Assembly: GCF_002245215.1 (NCBI RefSeq)
Contig: NZ_NPMR01000002.1
Coordinates: 248,001 to 312,000 of the forward strand
Direction of reading: 5' to 3'
Length of the DNA stretch: 64,000 bases
Source: Microbacterium sp. Yaish 1
GTDB lineage: Bacteria; Actinomycetota; Actinomycetes; Actinomycetales; Microbacteriaceae
Part shown: one piece after another, positions 35,782 through 44,549 of the stretch
Numbering within the stretch: the stretch's first letter is position 1
Layout of the letters: each line of letters begins with the position of its first letter
The notes under the pieces: model-generated
Databases searched by the model: none
Told to the model about the DNA's origin: nothing
Seen by the model: only the letters and a program-made list of their open reading frames with translations
Position numbers and translations under genes: made by a program

Positions 35782-36546
35782 TCACTCGCCGCCGAAGGAC
35801 GAGATGTCCCCGACGAGACGGGTGTTGTCGGAGGGGATCGGCTCGACGGCAGCGAGGGCGATCTCGGCGGCGAACTCCGACACGTTGTAGAGCTTGCCGG
35901 CCGACTCGCGCCGCGTTGCGATGGCGCCCGGGTTCGCGCGCTCGAGCAGCGTCGCGGTGATCGTGCCCTCGATCATGTCTCCCGACACGACGACGAATCC
36001 GATGCCGCGCTCGGCGAGCTCGCCGATGCGCTCGCGCAGAGCATCCTCGCCGGCCCGCTTCGAGAGGGCGACGGCCTCGTACTCGGGCATCGTCGGGGTC
36101 GTGCGGATGAAGTGAGCCTGGTGACTGGTGACGAAGACCACGCGCGACCCGTCCTCGAGCAGCGGAAGCGCCGCATCGAGGGTTCCGAGCTGCGCGTCGC
36201 GGTTGAGGGTGAGGGCGTAGTCCTCGGCCATGCCGCCCTCCATGCCGCCGGATGCGTTCAGGACGAGCAGGTCGAGGTGGCCGAACGTTTCGCGCACGGC
36301 GGCGAACATCTCGTCGACCGAGGCACGGTCGGTCAGGTCGGCGCCGACGACGAGGACCTCGACGCCGAGGTCGCGGAGCTCGGCCGCGAGCTTCTCGGCT
36401 CGGGGCGCCTTGTTGCGGAAGTTGATGACGACGTTCGCCCCCGCCTGCGCGAGGTAGCGCGCCGTGTCGGCGCCGATACCGCGCGACGATCCGGTCACCA
36501 GTGCCGTGCGACCGGTGAGGGTTCCGGCGGGAAGGGGCTGAGTCAT
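35782..36546 (-). CDS. SDR family oxidoreductase with unusual active site
   Basis: Short-chain dehydrogenase/reductase of 254 aa. Seen: Rossmann TGSSRGIGADTARYLAQ with cofactor loop, LDLLVLNASGG, and VVFVTSHQAHF with the catalytic Ser. The usual YxxxK is not intact: in MPEYEAVALSKRAGEDAL the Lys is present but the position four residues before it is Val, and the only Tyr is seven before. Activity or substrate may therefore differ. The ATG at 36546 has AGGAG 7 nt upstream. An in-frame leaderless GTG at 36597 would add 17 residues. It precedes the S9 peptidase by 2 nt. Confidence 0.8.
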   Translation of the reverse strand: MTQPLPAGTLTGRTALVTGSSRGIGADTARYLAQAGANVVINFRNKAPRAEKLAAELRDLGVEVLVVGADLTDRASVDEMFAAVRETFGHLDLLVLNASGGMEGGMAEDYALTLNRDAQLGTLDAALPLLEDGSRVVFVTSHQAHFIRTTPTMPEYEAVALSKRAGEDALRERIGELAERGIGFVVVSGDMIEGTITATLLERANPGAIATRRESAGKLYNVSEFAAEIALAAVEPIPSDNTRLVGDISSFGGE

Positions 36547-36603
36547 GTGACGCTCCTGCGGGGAAGAAGGGCTCTCGGCACGGCGGACCACCGGCACGGC
36601 ACG

Positions 36604-36609
36604 AGCCTA
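36604..36609 (-). promoter_or_regulatory. -10 hexamer of the SDR-S9 operon (TAGGCT)
   Basis: Minus-strand TAGGCT lies exactly 6 nt before an in-frame GTG (36597) and 57 nt before the ATG with a ribosome site, so two protein forms are possible. It is divergent from the nfeD promoter, the hexamers being 30 bp apart. Confidence 0.5.
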
Positions 36610-36639
36610 TCAACCGGCCCGGATCGAACCCCCGACTGG

Positions 36640-36645
36640 TAGGTT
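36640..36645 (+). promoter_or_regulatory. -10 hexamer of the nfeD operon (TAGGTT)
   Basis: TAGGTT gives a start near 36652 and a short leader with GAAGGAG before the ATG at 36671. Confidence 0.45.
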
Positions 36646-36670
36646 CGGGATGAGGGACGAAGGAGCGCCG

Positions 36671-37156
36671 ATGTTGCCCGATCTCACGCAATACCTGTGG
36701 ATAGCGTGGCTCGTGCTGGCCCTGATCTTCGTCATCGTCGAACTGCTCACGCTGGAGTTCACGTTCCTCATGCTCGCCGGCGGAACGCTCGTCGGCGGTC
36801 TGGGCACGAACCTCCTGTCCGCTCCGTGGTGGCTGCAGGTCGCCGCGGCGGCCGCGGTGTCGGCACTGCTGCTGTTCACCATCCGTCCGCTGCTGCTTCG
36901 TGCGCTGCATCGCAGCAGTCAGCACATCCCGACCAACGTGGACGCTCTCGCGGGCCTCGGCGCCCGCGTCCTCGTCCCGTTCGTCGACGGCACGGGGTCG
37001 GTCAAGCTCGACAACGGCGAGACGTGGACGGCCCGCCTCGTCGACGATCGCGCGGACGTGCCCGTCGGCTCCCGCCTCGTCGTCCGCGCGGTGCGCGGCG
37101 CGACCGTCGAGGTCGGCACCCCCTCCCCCGATTCGAAGGAGAACACCCGTGGTTGA
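36671..37156 (+). CDS. NfeD-like membrane protein
   Basis: Partner of SPFH/flotillin-type proteins in membrane organisation. It has 161 aa. Seen: three hydrophobic segments (about residues 10-28, 32-50, 57-75), then a soluble C-terminal OB-fold domain (about 90-148) with the typical LAGLGARVLVPF...GSVKLDNGETW pattern. The ATG at 36671 was chosen for its GAAGGAG ribosome site; an in-frame ATG at 36650 would lie at the transcription start. It overlaps the SPFH gene by 8 nt, the classical nfeD-flotillin pairing. Confidence 0.88.
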   Translation: MLPDLTQYLWIAWLVLALIFVIVELLTLEFTFLMLAGGTLVGGLGTNLLSAPWWLQVAAAAAVSALLLFTIRPLLLRALHRSSQHIPTNVDALAGLGARVLVPFVDGTGSVKLDNGETWTARLVDDRADVPVGSRLVVRAVRGATVEVGTPSPDSKENTRG

Positions 37157-38096
37157 CGTCGGCGCTTTCGTCGGGCAGATCTTCGTGATCGTCCTGCTCG
37201 TCGTCCTGGCGATCTTCGTGATCGTCGTGCTCTTCCGCTCGATCCGCATCATCCCGCAGGCTTATGCGGGCGTCGTCGAACGGCTCGGGCGCTACCAGCG
37301 AACCCTCTCGCCCGGGCTCAACCTGCTGGTGCCGTTCATCGACCGGGTCCTGCCCCTCGTCGACATGCGCGAGCAGGTCGTGTCGTTCCCGCCGCAGCCG
37401 GTCATCACCGAAGACAACCTCGTCGTCTCGATCGACACCGTCGTGTACTTCCAGGTGACCGACGCCCGTGCCGCGACCTACGAGATCAACAACTACCTGG
37501 GCGCGGTCGAGCAGCTGACGACCACGACGCTGCGCAACGTCGTCGGTGGTCTGAACCTCGAAGAGGCCCTCACGAGCCGCGACAACATCAACGGTCAGCT
37601 GCGCATCGTGCTCGACGAGGCGACCGGAAAGTGGGGCATCCGAGTGTCGCGCGTCGAGCTCAAGGCGATCGATCCGCCCACCTCGATCCAGGACTCGATG
37701 GAGAAGCAGATGCGGGCCGAGCGTGATCGTCGCGCCGCAATCCTCACGGCGGAAGGGTCCAAGCAGTCGCAGATCCTCGAGGCGGAGGGTCGTCGTCAGG
37801 CGGAGATCCTGAAGGCCGAGGGCGACAAGCAGGCTCAGATCCTGCGGGCCGAGGGCGAGTCCGCGGCGATCCAGTCCGTGTTCCAGGCGATCCACGAGGG
37901 CAACCCCGACGAGAAGCTCCTCGCGTACCAGTACCTGCAGACGCTGCCGAAGATCAGCGACAGCGCGTCGAGCAAGCTCTGGATCATTCCGAGCGAGTTC
38001 ACCGAGGCGCTCAAGAGCATGAGCGCCGGGTTCGCGGGTCGTCGTGACGACCGGCCGGCGCCGACCGCGGAGCGTCCGGCGCCACCCGCACCGTGA
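37149..38096 (+). CDS. SPFH/Band 7 domain protein (stomatin-like)
   Basis: Membrane-anchored scaffold protein of the stomatin branch; forms oligomeric rings at the membrane with NfeD. It has 315 aa. Seen: one N-terminal membrane helix (about 5-28), then the Band 7 domain (IIPQAYAGVVERLGRYQRTL, DTVVYFQVTD, WGIRVSRVELKAIDPP), then a heptad-rich Ala/Glu/Gln coiled coil at about 190-245 with AEGRRQAEILKAEGDKQAQ repeats, and a Pro-rich tail. AAGGAG precedes the GTG start. Its stop overlaps the phosphodiesterase GTG. Confidence 0.92.
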   Translation: MVDVGAFVGQIFVIVLLVVLAIFVIVVLFRSIRIIPQAYAGVVERLGRYQRTLSPGLNLLVPFIDRVLPLVDMREQVVSFPPQPVITEDNLVVSIDTVVYFQVTDARAATYEINNYLGAVEQLTTTTLRNVVGGLNLEEALTSRDNINGQLRIVLDEATGKWGIRVSRVELKAIDPPTSIQDSMEKQMRAERDRRAAILTAEGSKQSQILEAEGRRQAEILKAEGDKQAQILRAEGESAAIQSVFQAIHEGNPDEKLLAYQYLQTLPKISDSASSKLWIIPSEFTEALKSMSAGFAGRRDDRPAPTAERPAPPAP

Positions 38097-38863
38097 CGCA
38101 CCCCTACTTCGCATCGGAGCGCCCCCGGATCCTGGCGCACCGCGGGTTCGTGCCGCCCGACTCCGAAGGCGTCGTCGAGAACACGTTCGCGGCATTCGCG
38201 GCCGCTCACGCCCTCGGCGTGCGCTACGTCGAGTCGGACTGCCACCTGAGCGCGGACGGCACGGTGATCCTCTTCCACGACTCCGACCTCTCCCGAGTCA
38301 CGGGCGATCCCCGTCCCATCGCGGATGTCGGCGACCGTGAGCTCGAGGCGCTCATGGCCGACCGCGGAGGGCTGGTGACGCTCGCTCAGGCGCTCGACGC
38401 CTTCCCATCGCTGTGCTTCAATCTCGACGTGAAGGCCGACGCGGCGGCGGAGAGGGTCGGGCAGCTGGTGGCTCCGTACGCAGATCGTGTTCTCCTCACG
38501 AGCTTCTCCGATCGAACGCGCAAACGTGCGCTCCGGGCCGCTCACGCCGCCGGAGGACGACCCGCGACGTCTGCCGGGACGATCCGGATCGCGGCCCTCG
38601 TCGCGGCCGTCGCGTCAGGTGTGCCATGGTTGATGGGTCGTGCGCTGCGCGGCATCGACGCGGTACAGGTTCCCGAGCGCCGGGGGCCGGTCCGCATCGC
38701 CTCCCCCCGAATGATCCGCGCGGTCCACCGTGCGGGCGTCGAGATGCACGTCTGGACGGTCAACGACGCGGACGGCATGAGACGTCTGCTCGCGGCCGGC
38801 GTCGACGGCATCGTCACGGATCGAGCTGACCGCGCCATGACCGTCGCGGCGGGAGAGCGCTGA
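38093..38863 (+). CDS. Glycerophosphodiester phosphodiesterase
   Basis: Hydrolyses glycerophosphodiesters from deacylated phospholipids to glycerol 3-phosphate and an alcohol. It is a 256-aa TIM barrel without a signal peptide. Seen: ILAHRGFVPPDSEGVVENT with the catalytic His and Arg, YVESDCHLSADG with metal-binding Glu and Asp, ILFHDSDLSRVT with the second His, and VWTVND. The GTG overlaps the SPFH stop (GTGA), so nfeD, SPFH and this gene form one operon. Confidence 0.92.
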   Translation: MTHPYFASERPRILAHRGFVPPDSEGVVENTFAAFAAAHALGVRYVESDCHLSADGTVILFHDSDLSRVTGDPRPIADVGDRELEALMADRGGLVTLAQALDAFPSLCFNLDVKADAAAERVGQLVAPYADRVLLTSFSDRTRKRALRAAHAAGGRPATSAGTIRIAALVAAVASGVPWLMGRALRGIDAVQVPERRGPVRIASPRMIRAVHRAGVEMHVWTVNDADGMRRLLAAGVDGIVTDRADRAMTVAAGER

Positions 38864-38917
38864 ATACCCCGACACGCTGAACATCGGCTGTGAAACCCCG
38901 ATGACGAACCGTTGTTC

Positions 38918-38943
38918 GGATGATGCACACAGCTGCGCACGTT
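38918..38943 (+). promoter_or_regulatory. Candidate stress-sigma promoter of rbpA (GGATG-N18-GTT)
   Basis: GGATG at 38918-38922, 18 nt, then GTT at 38941-38943 resembles the GGAAT-N18-GTT recognised by SigR/SigH-type factors. Known rbpA genes in Streptomyces are under SigR. The match has two mismatches in the -35. Confidence 0.4.
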
Positions 38944-38973
38944 ACAACTGATAGCCGACGAGAGGACCACACA

Positions 38974-39336
38974 ATGGCAGACCGCAGCTTGCGCGGCATC
39001 CGACTCGGCGCCTCGAGCCTACAGAGCGAAGAGGGCGTCGTCTTCCACGACCGGGTGAACCACACGTACGTGTGTTCGCGCTGTGAGCACGAGACCGTCA
39101 TGACGTTCGCCGCTGACGCGGAGGCGCCCGAGACCTGGGAGTGCCGCGCGTGCGGCGCCGAGGCTCTCCTGCGCGTGGGCGAGGGCGTCGTCGAGGTCGA
39201 TCACTCGGGCGACAAGGCCGCCCGCACCCACTGGGACATGCTGCTCGAACGCCGCACGATCCCTGAGCTCGAGGAGCTGCTCGAGGAGCGTCTGGCCATG
39301 CTCCGCGAGCGCCGCGGCTCCCGTCTGAGCGCCTGA
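38974..39336 (+). CDS. rbpA: RNA polymerase-binding protein RbpA
   Basis: Actinobacterial transcription factor that binds the primary sigma factor and RNA polymerase beta subunit, stabilises open complexes and affects rifampicin response. It has 120 aa. Seen: N-terminal SLRGIRLGASSLQSEEGV tail, core with zinc-ribbon-like CSRCEHETVMTF and ECRACG, a basic linker, and a C-terminal sigma-interaction helix (HWDMLLERRTIPELEELLEE). The ATG at 38974 follows GAGAGGA. Upstream in-frame codons would precede the predicted promoter start. A terminator follows. Confidence 0.95.
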   Translation: MADRSLRGIRLGASSLQSEEGVVFHDRVNHTYVCSRCEHETVMTFAADAEAPETWECRACGAEALLRVGEGVVEVDHSGDKAARTHWDMLLERRTIPELEELLEERLAMLRERRGSRLSA

Positions 39337-39352
39337 GCCTCCAGCTCTCCGC

Positions 39353-39386
39353 GAATGCCGTCGGTCCTTCGGGGCCGGCGGCATTC
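39353..39386. terminator. Bidirectional terminator between rbpA and lnt
   Basis: Arms GAATGCCG and CGGCATTC enclose a secondary CGG/CCG pairing and a short loop. It lies between two converging genes and abuts the lnt stop. Confidence 0.85.
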
Positions 39387-40946
39387 TCATGTCCGGGATG
39401 CGTCGGATGAGCGCCGCCTCGCGATCGCGACGGCGACTCCGCATGCGATCAGGGCCAGCACGCTCCCCCACCCGAGCACGACCTGCACGCCTCCGCCGAT
39501 GATGACGGCGGGGGTCAGCCCCGTGCGCAGCGGCACGTCGGTGATCATCGCGCCGGCCTCTCCCGCCGGCAGCCCGTCGATCTCCGTGCCGTCGGGCGCG
39601 ATGACCTGGCTCGTACCGACGGTGGAGATGTTCACGACCGCCCGGCCGGTCTCGATCGCGCGCATGCGCGCGAACGCGAGCTGCTGGAGGTTCTCATCGG
39701 TGTCCCGGAAATCGGCGTTGTTCGTCTGGAAGACGTAGACCTGCGCCCCGTCACGCGCGCCCGACCAGATGACGTCGTCGTAGAGAACATCGAAGCAGAT
39801 GGCGAGCCCCACTCCGACACCGGCGACATCCATGAATGGCGGATTCGTGCCCGGCGTGTACTCGCGTTGGATGAGACCGATGAGGTCGGGGACGATCAGC
39901 TCGAAGAACCAGCGGTCGGGGACGTACTCCCCCATCGGGACGGGCCGCGACTTGTCGTGGATCGCGACGGGATTCTCGGCGCCGGCCCGCCAGAGCATCG
40001 AGGTGTTGTAGATGTCGTCGCCGCGCTGCGTGGCGGCGTTGACCAGCAGCGGCGCGTCGATGCGCTCCGACAGTCGGTCGAGCGTGTCGGCGACGGACGC
40101 GTTGGACAGCGGGTCCGCGTCGATCCCGCCCTCGGGCCAGACGAGGAGATCCATGGGCTCGTCGATGATCGGCTGCGTGGCCGCGAGCTGCGAGCGCAGG
40201 ACGCCGTACGCCTCGCGGGAATCGAAGTATCCGGCCGGGCCGTTTCCCTGGACCGACCCGATGCGGTAGGTCCCGGCATCCGTGGTCGGGAAGGCGGGCA
40301 CAGCGACGAGCACGACCGCCACGACGGCCGCGGGGACCGCTGTCCGGACGTCGCGCAGCCTGCCGAGTCGCAGCCACTCGATGACGGCGGCCGTGACGAA
40401 CACCATGAGGAACGTCAGGCCCGCCACGCCGGTCCATGACGCGATGTGGGCGAGCGGGCTCTCGGACTGGCTCATCCCGATCCGCCCCCAGGGGAAGCCG
40501 GTGTAGGGCCACGACCCCATGAAGAGCTCGCGAGCCGTCCACAGCCCCGCCACGAGGGCGGGGAGGGCGATCAGTCGTGCCGCCGCGCCGGGCATCAGAC
40601 GTGGCACCCAGCGGTACGCAAGAGCGATGGGGATCGAGCCGACCGCGAAGAAGATCGTCTCGATGCCGGCGAGTCCGAACCACGGGATGGGGCCGAGATA
40701 ACGGGTGATCCACGAGATGTGGATGAAGTAGAAGGAGGCGCCGAAGACGGCTCCGACCGCGAGCGCACCCCAGGTCGAGCGCCCGATCAGCCCGACGAGA
40801 GCGAACGCGACACCGGCGAACGCCAGTGGCCACCACCCGATGTCGGGGAATGCGGCGTCGAGAACCGCACCGCCGACGACGGCGCCGACCAGTGCCAGCC
40901 ACAGCGGTATCAGAGGCCGCACCGCGGCCGGAGACGAGTCGGGCAC
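39387..40946 (-). CDS. lnt: Apolipoprotein N-acyltransferase
   Basis: Adds the third acyl chain to the N-terminal Cys of lipoproteins. It has 519 aa: about six to seven hydrophobic segments (1-210), a periplasmic nitrilase-fold domain (about 220-490), then a final helix. Seen: the Glu-Lys-Cys catalytic triad as E272 (LVWPEGGID), K332 (DKSRPVPMGEY) and C384 (LAICFDVLYDD). The GTG at 40946 was chosen because a -10 ends 7 nt upstream; a longer frame runs into helY. No dolichol-phosphate mannose synthase is adjacent, unlike mycobacteria. Confidence 0.93.
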   Translation of the reverse strand: MPDSSPAAVRPLIPLWLALVGAVVGGAVLDAAFPDIGWWPLAFAGVAFALVGLIGRSTWGALAVGAVFGASFYFIHISWITRYLGPIPWFGLAGIETIFFAVGSIPIALAYRWVPRLMPGAAARLIALPALVAGLWTARELFMGSWPYTGFPWGRIGMSQSESPLAHIASWTGVAGLTFLMVFVTAAVIEWLRLGRLRDVRTAVPAAVVAVVLVAVPAFPTTDAGTYRIGSVQGNGPAGYFDSREAYGVLRSQLAATQPIIDEPMDLLVWPEGGIDADPLSNASVADTLDRLSERIDAPLLVNAATQRGDDIYNTSMLWRAGAENPVAIHDKSRPVPMGEYVPDRWFFELIVPDLIGLIQREYTPGTNPPFMDVAGVGVGLAICFDVLYDDVIWSGARDGAQVYVFQTNNADFRDTDENLQQLAFARMRAIETGRAVVNISTVGTSQVIAPDGTEIDGLPAGEAGAMITDVPLRTGLTPAVIIGGGVQVVLGWGSVLALIACGVAVAIARRRSSDASRT

Positions 40947-40953
40947 GTGTTCG

Positions 40954-40959
40954 AGCCTA
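40954..40959 (-). promoter_or_regulatory. -10 hexamer of lnt built on the helY stop codon (TAGGCT)
   Basis: The minus-strand TAG stop of helY (40959-40957) is the first half of TAGGCT; 7 nt later is the lnt GTG. Confidence 0.55.
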
Positions 40960-43431
40960 AACGCCGGAGTATGCGACGATGCCGCGCCGGACGGCATCGA
41001 GCGCCGCACGAGCTGTCCGCGCCAGATCGGCGTCGGCGACGAGGGAGAGCTGATCGAGGAGATCGATCGTCTGCTTCGCCCAGCGCACGAAGTCGCCGGC
41101 CGCCATGTCGGCCTCGAGCAGGACACGGTCGAGCATCACACCGCGTGCCCACGAATGCATGGCTTTCGCGAGGCCCGTGGCCACCGGCTCGGTGCCGGGC
41201 AGACGGTGGTCCTGTTCGAGGTCGTCGAGGACCGCCCAGAGCTCCTGCGTTTCGGCCAGTGCCGTGCGGAAGGCGCCTCGCGGAAGCCCGTACTCACCGG
41301 GTCCGTCGCCCTCGCGGCGCGGCTCGTAGACGAGACTGCACGCGAGGGCTGCCAGACCGGCGGGATCGAGGTCGCGCCACAGGCCCCGGCGGAGGGCCTC
41401 GGCCACGAGGAGGTCGCGTTCACCGTAGATTCGACGCATCGTTGCGCCCGCCGACGTCAGGGTGGTGGCTCCGTCGGCGTCGACGGTGACGTAATCGAGC
41501 GCCGTCAGGACGTCGACCACCCGGTCGAACACGCGGGCCACGGTTCCGGTCCGGCTGTCGATCTGCTGCCGCAGCTTCTGCACGTCACGGCGCAGCCGCC
41601 AGTAGCGTTCCGCCCACCGGGCATGGTGCTCCCGGTCCGGGCAGTCGTGGCAGGGGTGGCGCTGCATGCGCTTGCGGAGGCCGGCCAGCTCGTCCTGACG
41701 TCGCTGACGGATGCGGGCCGGTGCGGTCCGGTCGTTGCGGTTGAGCTTCTCGAGGTCGCTGAGCTCCCGGCGGATGCCGGAGTACTCCGCGAAGTCCCCA
41801 CGCTCGCACGTCATGGAGCGGGCGTAGCCGTCGAGCGTCTGCTCCTTCTCCTTGACCTGGCGCGCGAGGCCGACGACCGATCGGTCGGCCTGGAACTGGG
41901 CGAACGACGACTCGAGGATCTCGCGGGCCCTGTCGCGACCGAAGCGGTCGATGAGATTGACGGCCATGTTGTAGGTGGGGCGGAAGCTCGAGTTGAGCGG
42001 ATACGTGCGACGCGATGCCAGCGCGGCGACCGCCTGCGGGTCGAGCCCCTCGCTCCACTGGATGACGGCGTGCCCCTCGACGTCGATGCCCCGACGTCCC
42101 GCGCGTCCGGTCAGCTGGGTGTACTCCCCCGAGGTGATCGCCACGCGCGCTTCGCCGTTGAACTTCTCGAGCTTCTCGAGGACGACGGTGCGCGCGGGCA
42201 TGTTGATGCCCAGCGCCAGCGTCTCCGTCGCGAAGACGGCCTTCACGAGCTTGCGCTGGAAGAGCTCCTCGACGACCTCCTTGAACGCCGGAAGCAGACC
42301 GGCGTGGTGGGCCGCGACGCCGCGCTCGAGGTTGTCGCGCCATTCCCAGAACCCCAGGACGGCGAGGTCCTCCTCCGCGAGCGCGCGCGTGCGCCGGTCG
42401 ACGATCGCCCGGATCTCGTCCCGCTCCTCGGTCGTCGTGAGTCGCAGACCCGAACGGCGCACCTGTTGCACGGCGCCGTCGCACCCGGCGCGGCTGAAGA
42501 TGAAGAAGATCGCCGGAAGCAGGTTCGACCGGCCGAGCAGCTCGACGACAGCGGGACGATCGATGCGCTCGAGGCGCTGCAGCGCCGATGGACGAGCCGG
42601 TGCGGTGCCCCCGCGATGCTTGCGATGCGCTTCGCGGCCCCCGCCGCTCCGGTAAGCGTGCGCGCGGCGGTTGTTCTCGTAACGCTGGCCCTGGGGCGAA
42701 CGAAGCCGCGTGAGCTCCCGGTTGACCTGCGCCGTCGCGACGCCCGCGCGATCGTCGAAGAGCGGAAGGAGGTCGCCGCGCACCAGGACGTGCTGTTCGA
42801 GCGGCACGGGCCGGATCTCCGAGACCACGACCGCGGTGTCACCGCGCACGGTGTCGAGCCAATCGCCGAACTCCTCGGCGTTCGAGACGGTCGCCGAGAG
42901 CGCCACCATCCGTACCGAGGGGTGGAGGTGGATGATGACCTCCTCCCACACGGCGCCGCGGAAGCGATCGGCGAGGTAGTGGACCTCGTCCATGACGACA
43001 TAACGGAGGCCGCGCAGGGCCGGCGAATCGGCATAGAGCATGTTCCGCAGCACCTCCGTGGTCATGACCACGATGCGCGCACTGCCGTTGATGTTCGTGT
43101 CGCCGGTGAGAAGACCGACCTCGTCCTCACCGTAGACCTCGACCAGCTCGCGGAACTTCTGGTTCGACAGCGCCTTCATCGGCGTGGTGTAGAACGCCTT
43201 GGTGTCGGGTTCGAGCATCGCGAGATGCATGGCGAACTCGCCCACGATCGTCTTGCCGGCGCCCGTCGGGGCCGCGACGAGAACGCTCCTGCCGTCCTCG
43301 AGCGCATGGCACCCGGCGACCTGGAACGGGTCGAGATCGAAGCGCTGCATGTCCGCGAAAGCGGTGGTCAGCGGGTGCGCCCGCGCAGACTGCGCCGCCA
43401 GGAAGCGCTCGGCGGGGCTGGCGTCGCTCAC
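40957..43431 (-). CDS. helY: DEAD/DEAH-box RNA helicase, Ski2/Mtr4-like
   Basis: Superfamily 2 helicase of the Ski2-like family, corresponding by context to mycobacterial HelY. It has 824 aa. Seen: Walker A AAPTGAGKTIVGEF, motif II VVMDEVHYLADRFRG, motif III LSATVSN, motif VI QLTGRAGRRGIDVEG, and a long helical C-terminal region containing CHDCPDREHHARWAERY. A Gly/Arg-rich low-complexity insert lies around residues 260-300. The GTG at 43431 overlaps the tatC stop (GTGA). Expected role is RNA unwinding or decay; the exact substrate is unproven. Confidence 0.92.
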   Translation of the reverse strand: MSDASPAERFLAAQSARAHPLTTAFADMQRFDLDPFQVAGCHALEDGRSVLVAAPTGAGKTIVGEFAMHLAMLEPDTKAFYTTPMKALSNQKFRELVEVYGEDEVGLLTGDTNINGSARIVVMTTEVLRNMLYADSPALRGLRYVVMDEVHYLADRFRGAVWEEVIIHLHPSVRMVALSATVSNAEEFGDWLDTVRGDTAVVVSEIRPVPLEQHVLVRGDLLPLFDDRAGVATAQVNRELTRLRSPQGQRYENNRRAHAYRSGGGREAHRKHRGGTAPARPSALQRLERIDRPAVVELLGRSNLLPAIFFIFSRAGCDGAVQQVRRSGLRLTTTEERDEIRAIVDRRTRALAEEDLAVLGFWEWRDNLERGVAAHHAGLLPAFKEVVEELFQRKLVKAVFATETLALGINMPARTVVLEKLEKFNGEARVAITSGEYTQLTGRAGRRGIDVEGHAVIQWSEGLDPQAVAALASRRTYPLNSSFRPTYNMAVNLIDRFGRDRAREILESSFAQFQADRSVVGLARQVKEKEQTLDGYARSMTCERGDFAEYSGIRRELSDLEKLNRNDRTAPARIRQRRQDELAGLRKRMQRHPCHDCPDREHHARWAERYWRLRRDVQKLRQQIDSRTGTVARVFDRVVDVLTALDYVTVDADGATTLTSAGATMRRIYGERDLLVAEALRRGLWRDLDPAGLAALACSLVYEPRREGDGPGEYGLPRGAFRTALAETQELWAVLDDLEQDHRLPGTEPVATGLAKAMHSWARGVMLDRVLLEADMAAGDFVRWAKQTIDLLDQLSLVADADLARTARAALDAVRRGIVAYSGV

Positions 43432-44267
43432 GGCAGCGGGTCGGTCGTCGGAGGCGGGCCGGGGACGGTGAGCTCGGGGGCGCGCCGCGAGCGTCGCAGG
43501 TCGAGGAGGAGCGAGAGCGCGGCAGCGGCGAAGTAGAGCACGGTCAGGATCGAGGCCAGCAGCAGCATGCTCACGATGTCGGCGGCCGGCGTCGCGAGAC
43601 CCGAGAAGATGACGGCGATGAGGATGGCGACACGCCACCCCTTGAGGATCGCCTTGCCGCTCATGATTCCCGCGAAGTTCAGGGCCACGAGGAACACGGG
43701 GATGATGAACGCGACACCGACGACGAGCAGCAGCTTGAAGACGAAGTCGTAGTAGTACTTGCCCTCGTAGAAGTTGGCGGAGGCCTCCGGCGAGAACGTC
43801 GCCATGATCTCGACGATGTGGGGCATCACGAGCCACCCGGTGTAGACGCCCGCGAAGAACAACGGAACAGCGGCGGAGACGAAGCCGACCGTGTATCGGA
43901 CCTCTTTGCGCGTGAGCCCCGGCATGAGGAACGCCCAGATCTGCCAGAGCCAGATCGGGGCGGAGAGGATGATGCCGACCGAGAACGAGATCCGCAGCCG
44001 CATGTCGAACGGCCCGGTGATCGTGGAGTACATCAGCTTGACGGCTTCCGTGTCGCCGCGCTGCTCGGCGACGACGCGGATCGGCTCGGTCATCGCCCAG
44101 ATGATCCAGTCGGTGAGGAAGAAGGACACCACCATCGACACCACGAGTGCGAGCGCCGAGATGATCAGGCGTCGTCGCAGCTCGATCAGGTGCTGTCCGA
44201 GGGACATGCGCTTGTCGCGCCGGGGCGCGCCTTCCGCCCCTGAGCGCGTGCGCTCAGCTGTCACCAC
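43428..44267 (-). CDS. tatC: Sec-independent protein translocase TatC
   Basis: Core subunit of the twin-arginine translocase that binds RR signal peptides and exports folded proteins. It has 279 aa with six transmembrane segments. Seen: MSLGQHLIELRRRLIISAL at the first helix with the conserved Glu and Arg, FPFD-equivalent region ITGPFDMRLRISF, WQIWAFLMPGLTRKE, and a Pro-rich C-terminal tail. The GTG start was chosen at the ORF limit; a second GTG is the next codon. tatA lies 6 nt upstream and helY overlaps its end. Confidence 0.95.
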   Translation of the reverse strand: MVTAERTRSGAEGAPRRDKRMSLGQHLIELRRRLIISALALVVSMVVSFFLTDWIIWAMTEPIRVVAEQRGDTEAVKLMYSTITGPFDMRLRISFSVGIILSAPIWLWQIWAFLMPGLTRKEVRYTVGFVSAAVPLFFAGVYTGWLVMPHIVEIMATFSPEASANFYEGKYYYDFVFKLLLVVGVAFIIPVFLVALNFAGIMSGKAILKGWRVAILIAVIFSGLATPAADIVSMLLLASILTVLYFAAAALSLLLDLRRSRRAPELTVPGPPPTTDPLP

Positions 44268-44273
44268 GCGGGA

Positions 44274-44522
44274 CTACGGTGTGGGAGCTGCGGGACCGCT
44301 CTGGGGGTCCGCGGGCTTCTCGACGGGCGCGACGTCGGCGGTCGTCGAGGTGGCGGTGCCGGCCGCGGCATCGTCTTCCTTCATGGCCTTCATCTCGCCC
44401 TTGAAGATGCGGGCGGACTGTCCCATGCTCTTCGCCAGCGCCGGCAGCTTCGCGGCACCGAAGAGCAGCAGGATGACGATGAGTAGGATCCACAGGTGCG
44501 GCCCTGCGAACAGATTGCTCAT
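44274..44522 (-). CDS. tatA: Sec-independent protein translocase TatA
   Basis: Forms the oligomeric pore component of the Tat system. It has 82 aa: one membrane helix (HLWILLIVILLLFGAAKLP), the Phe-Gly hinge, an amphipathic helix (ALAKSMGQSARIFKGEMK), and a disordered acidic/Pro tail. The ATG at 44522 is preceded by GAGGAGA and a -10 TAGACT at 44550-44555, so tatA-tatC-helY can be transcribed apart from pafBC. TatB is not adjacent, which is normal in Actinobacteria. Confidence 0.95.
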   Translation of the reverse strand: MSNLFAGPHLWILLIVILLLFGAAKLPALAKSMGQSARIFKGEMKAMKEDDAAAGTATSTTADVAPVEKPADPQSGPAAPTP

Positions 44523-44549
44523 TGAGTCTCCTCATCGATTGTTTCGCAC

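Noticed and set aside
35780..37252. Upstream extension of the S9 peptidase frame to 1151 codons
   Set aside because: The extension runs antisense to nfeD and through the SDR gene in another frame, with no recognisable fold. The peptidase begins at 35779.
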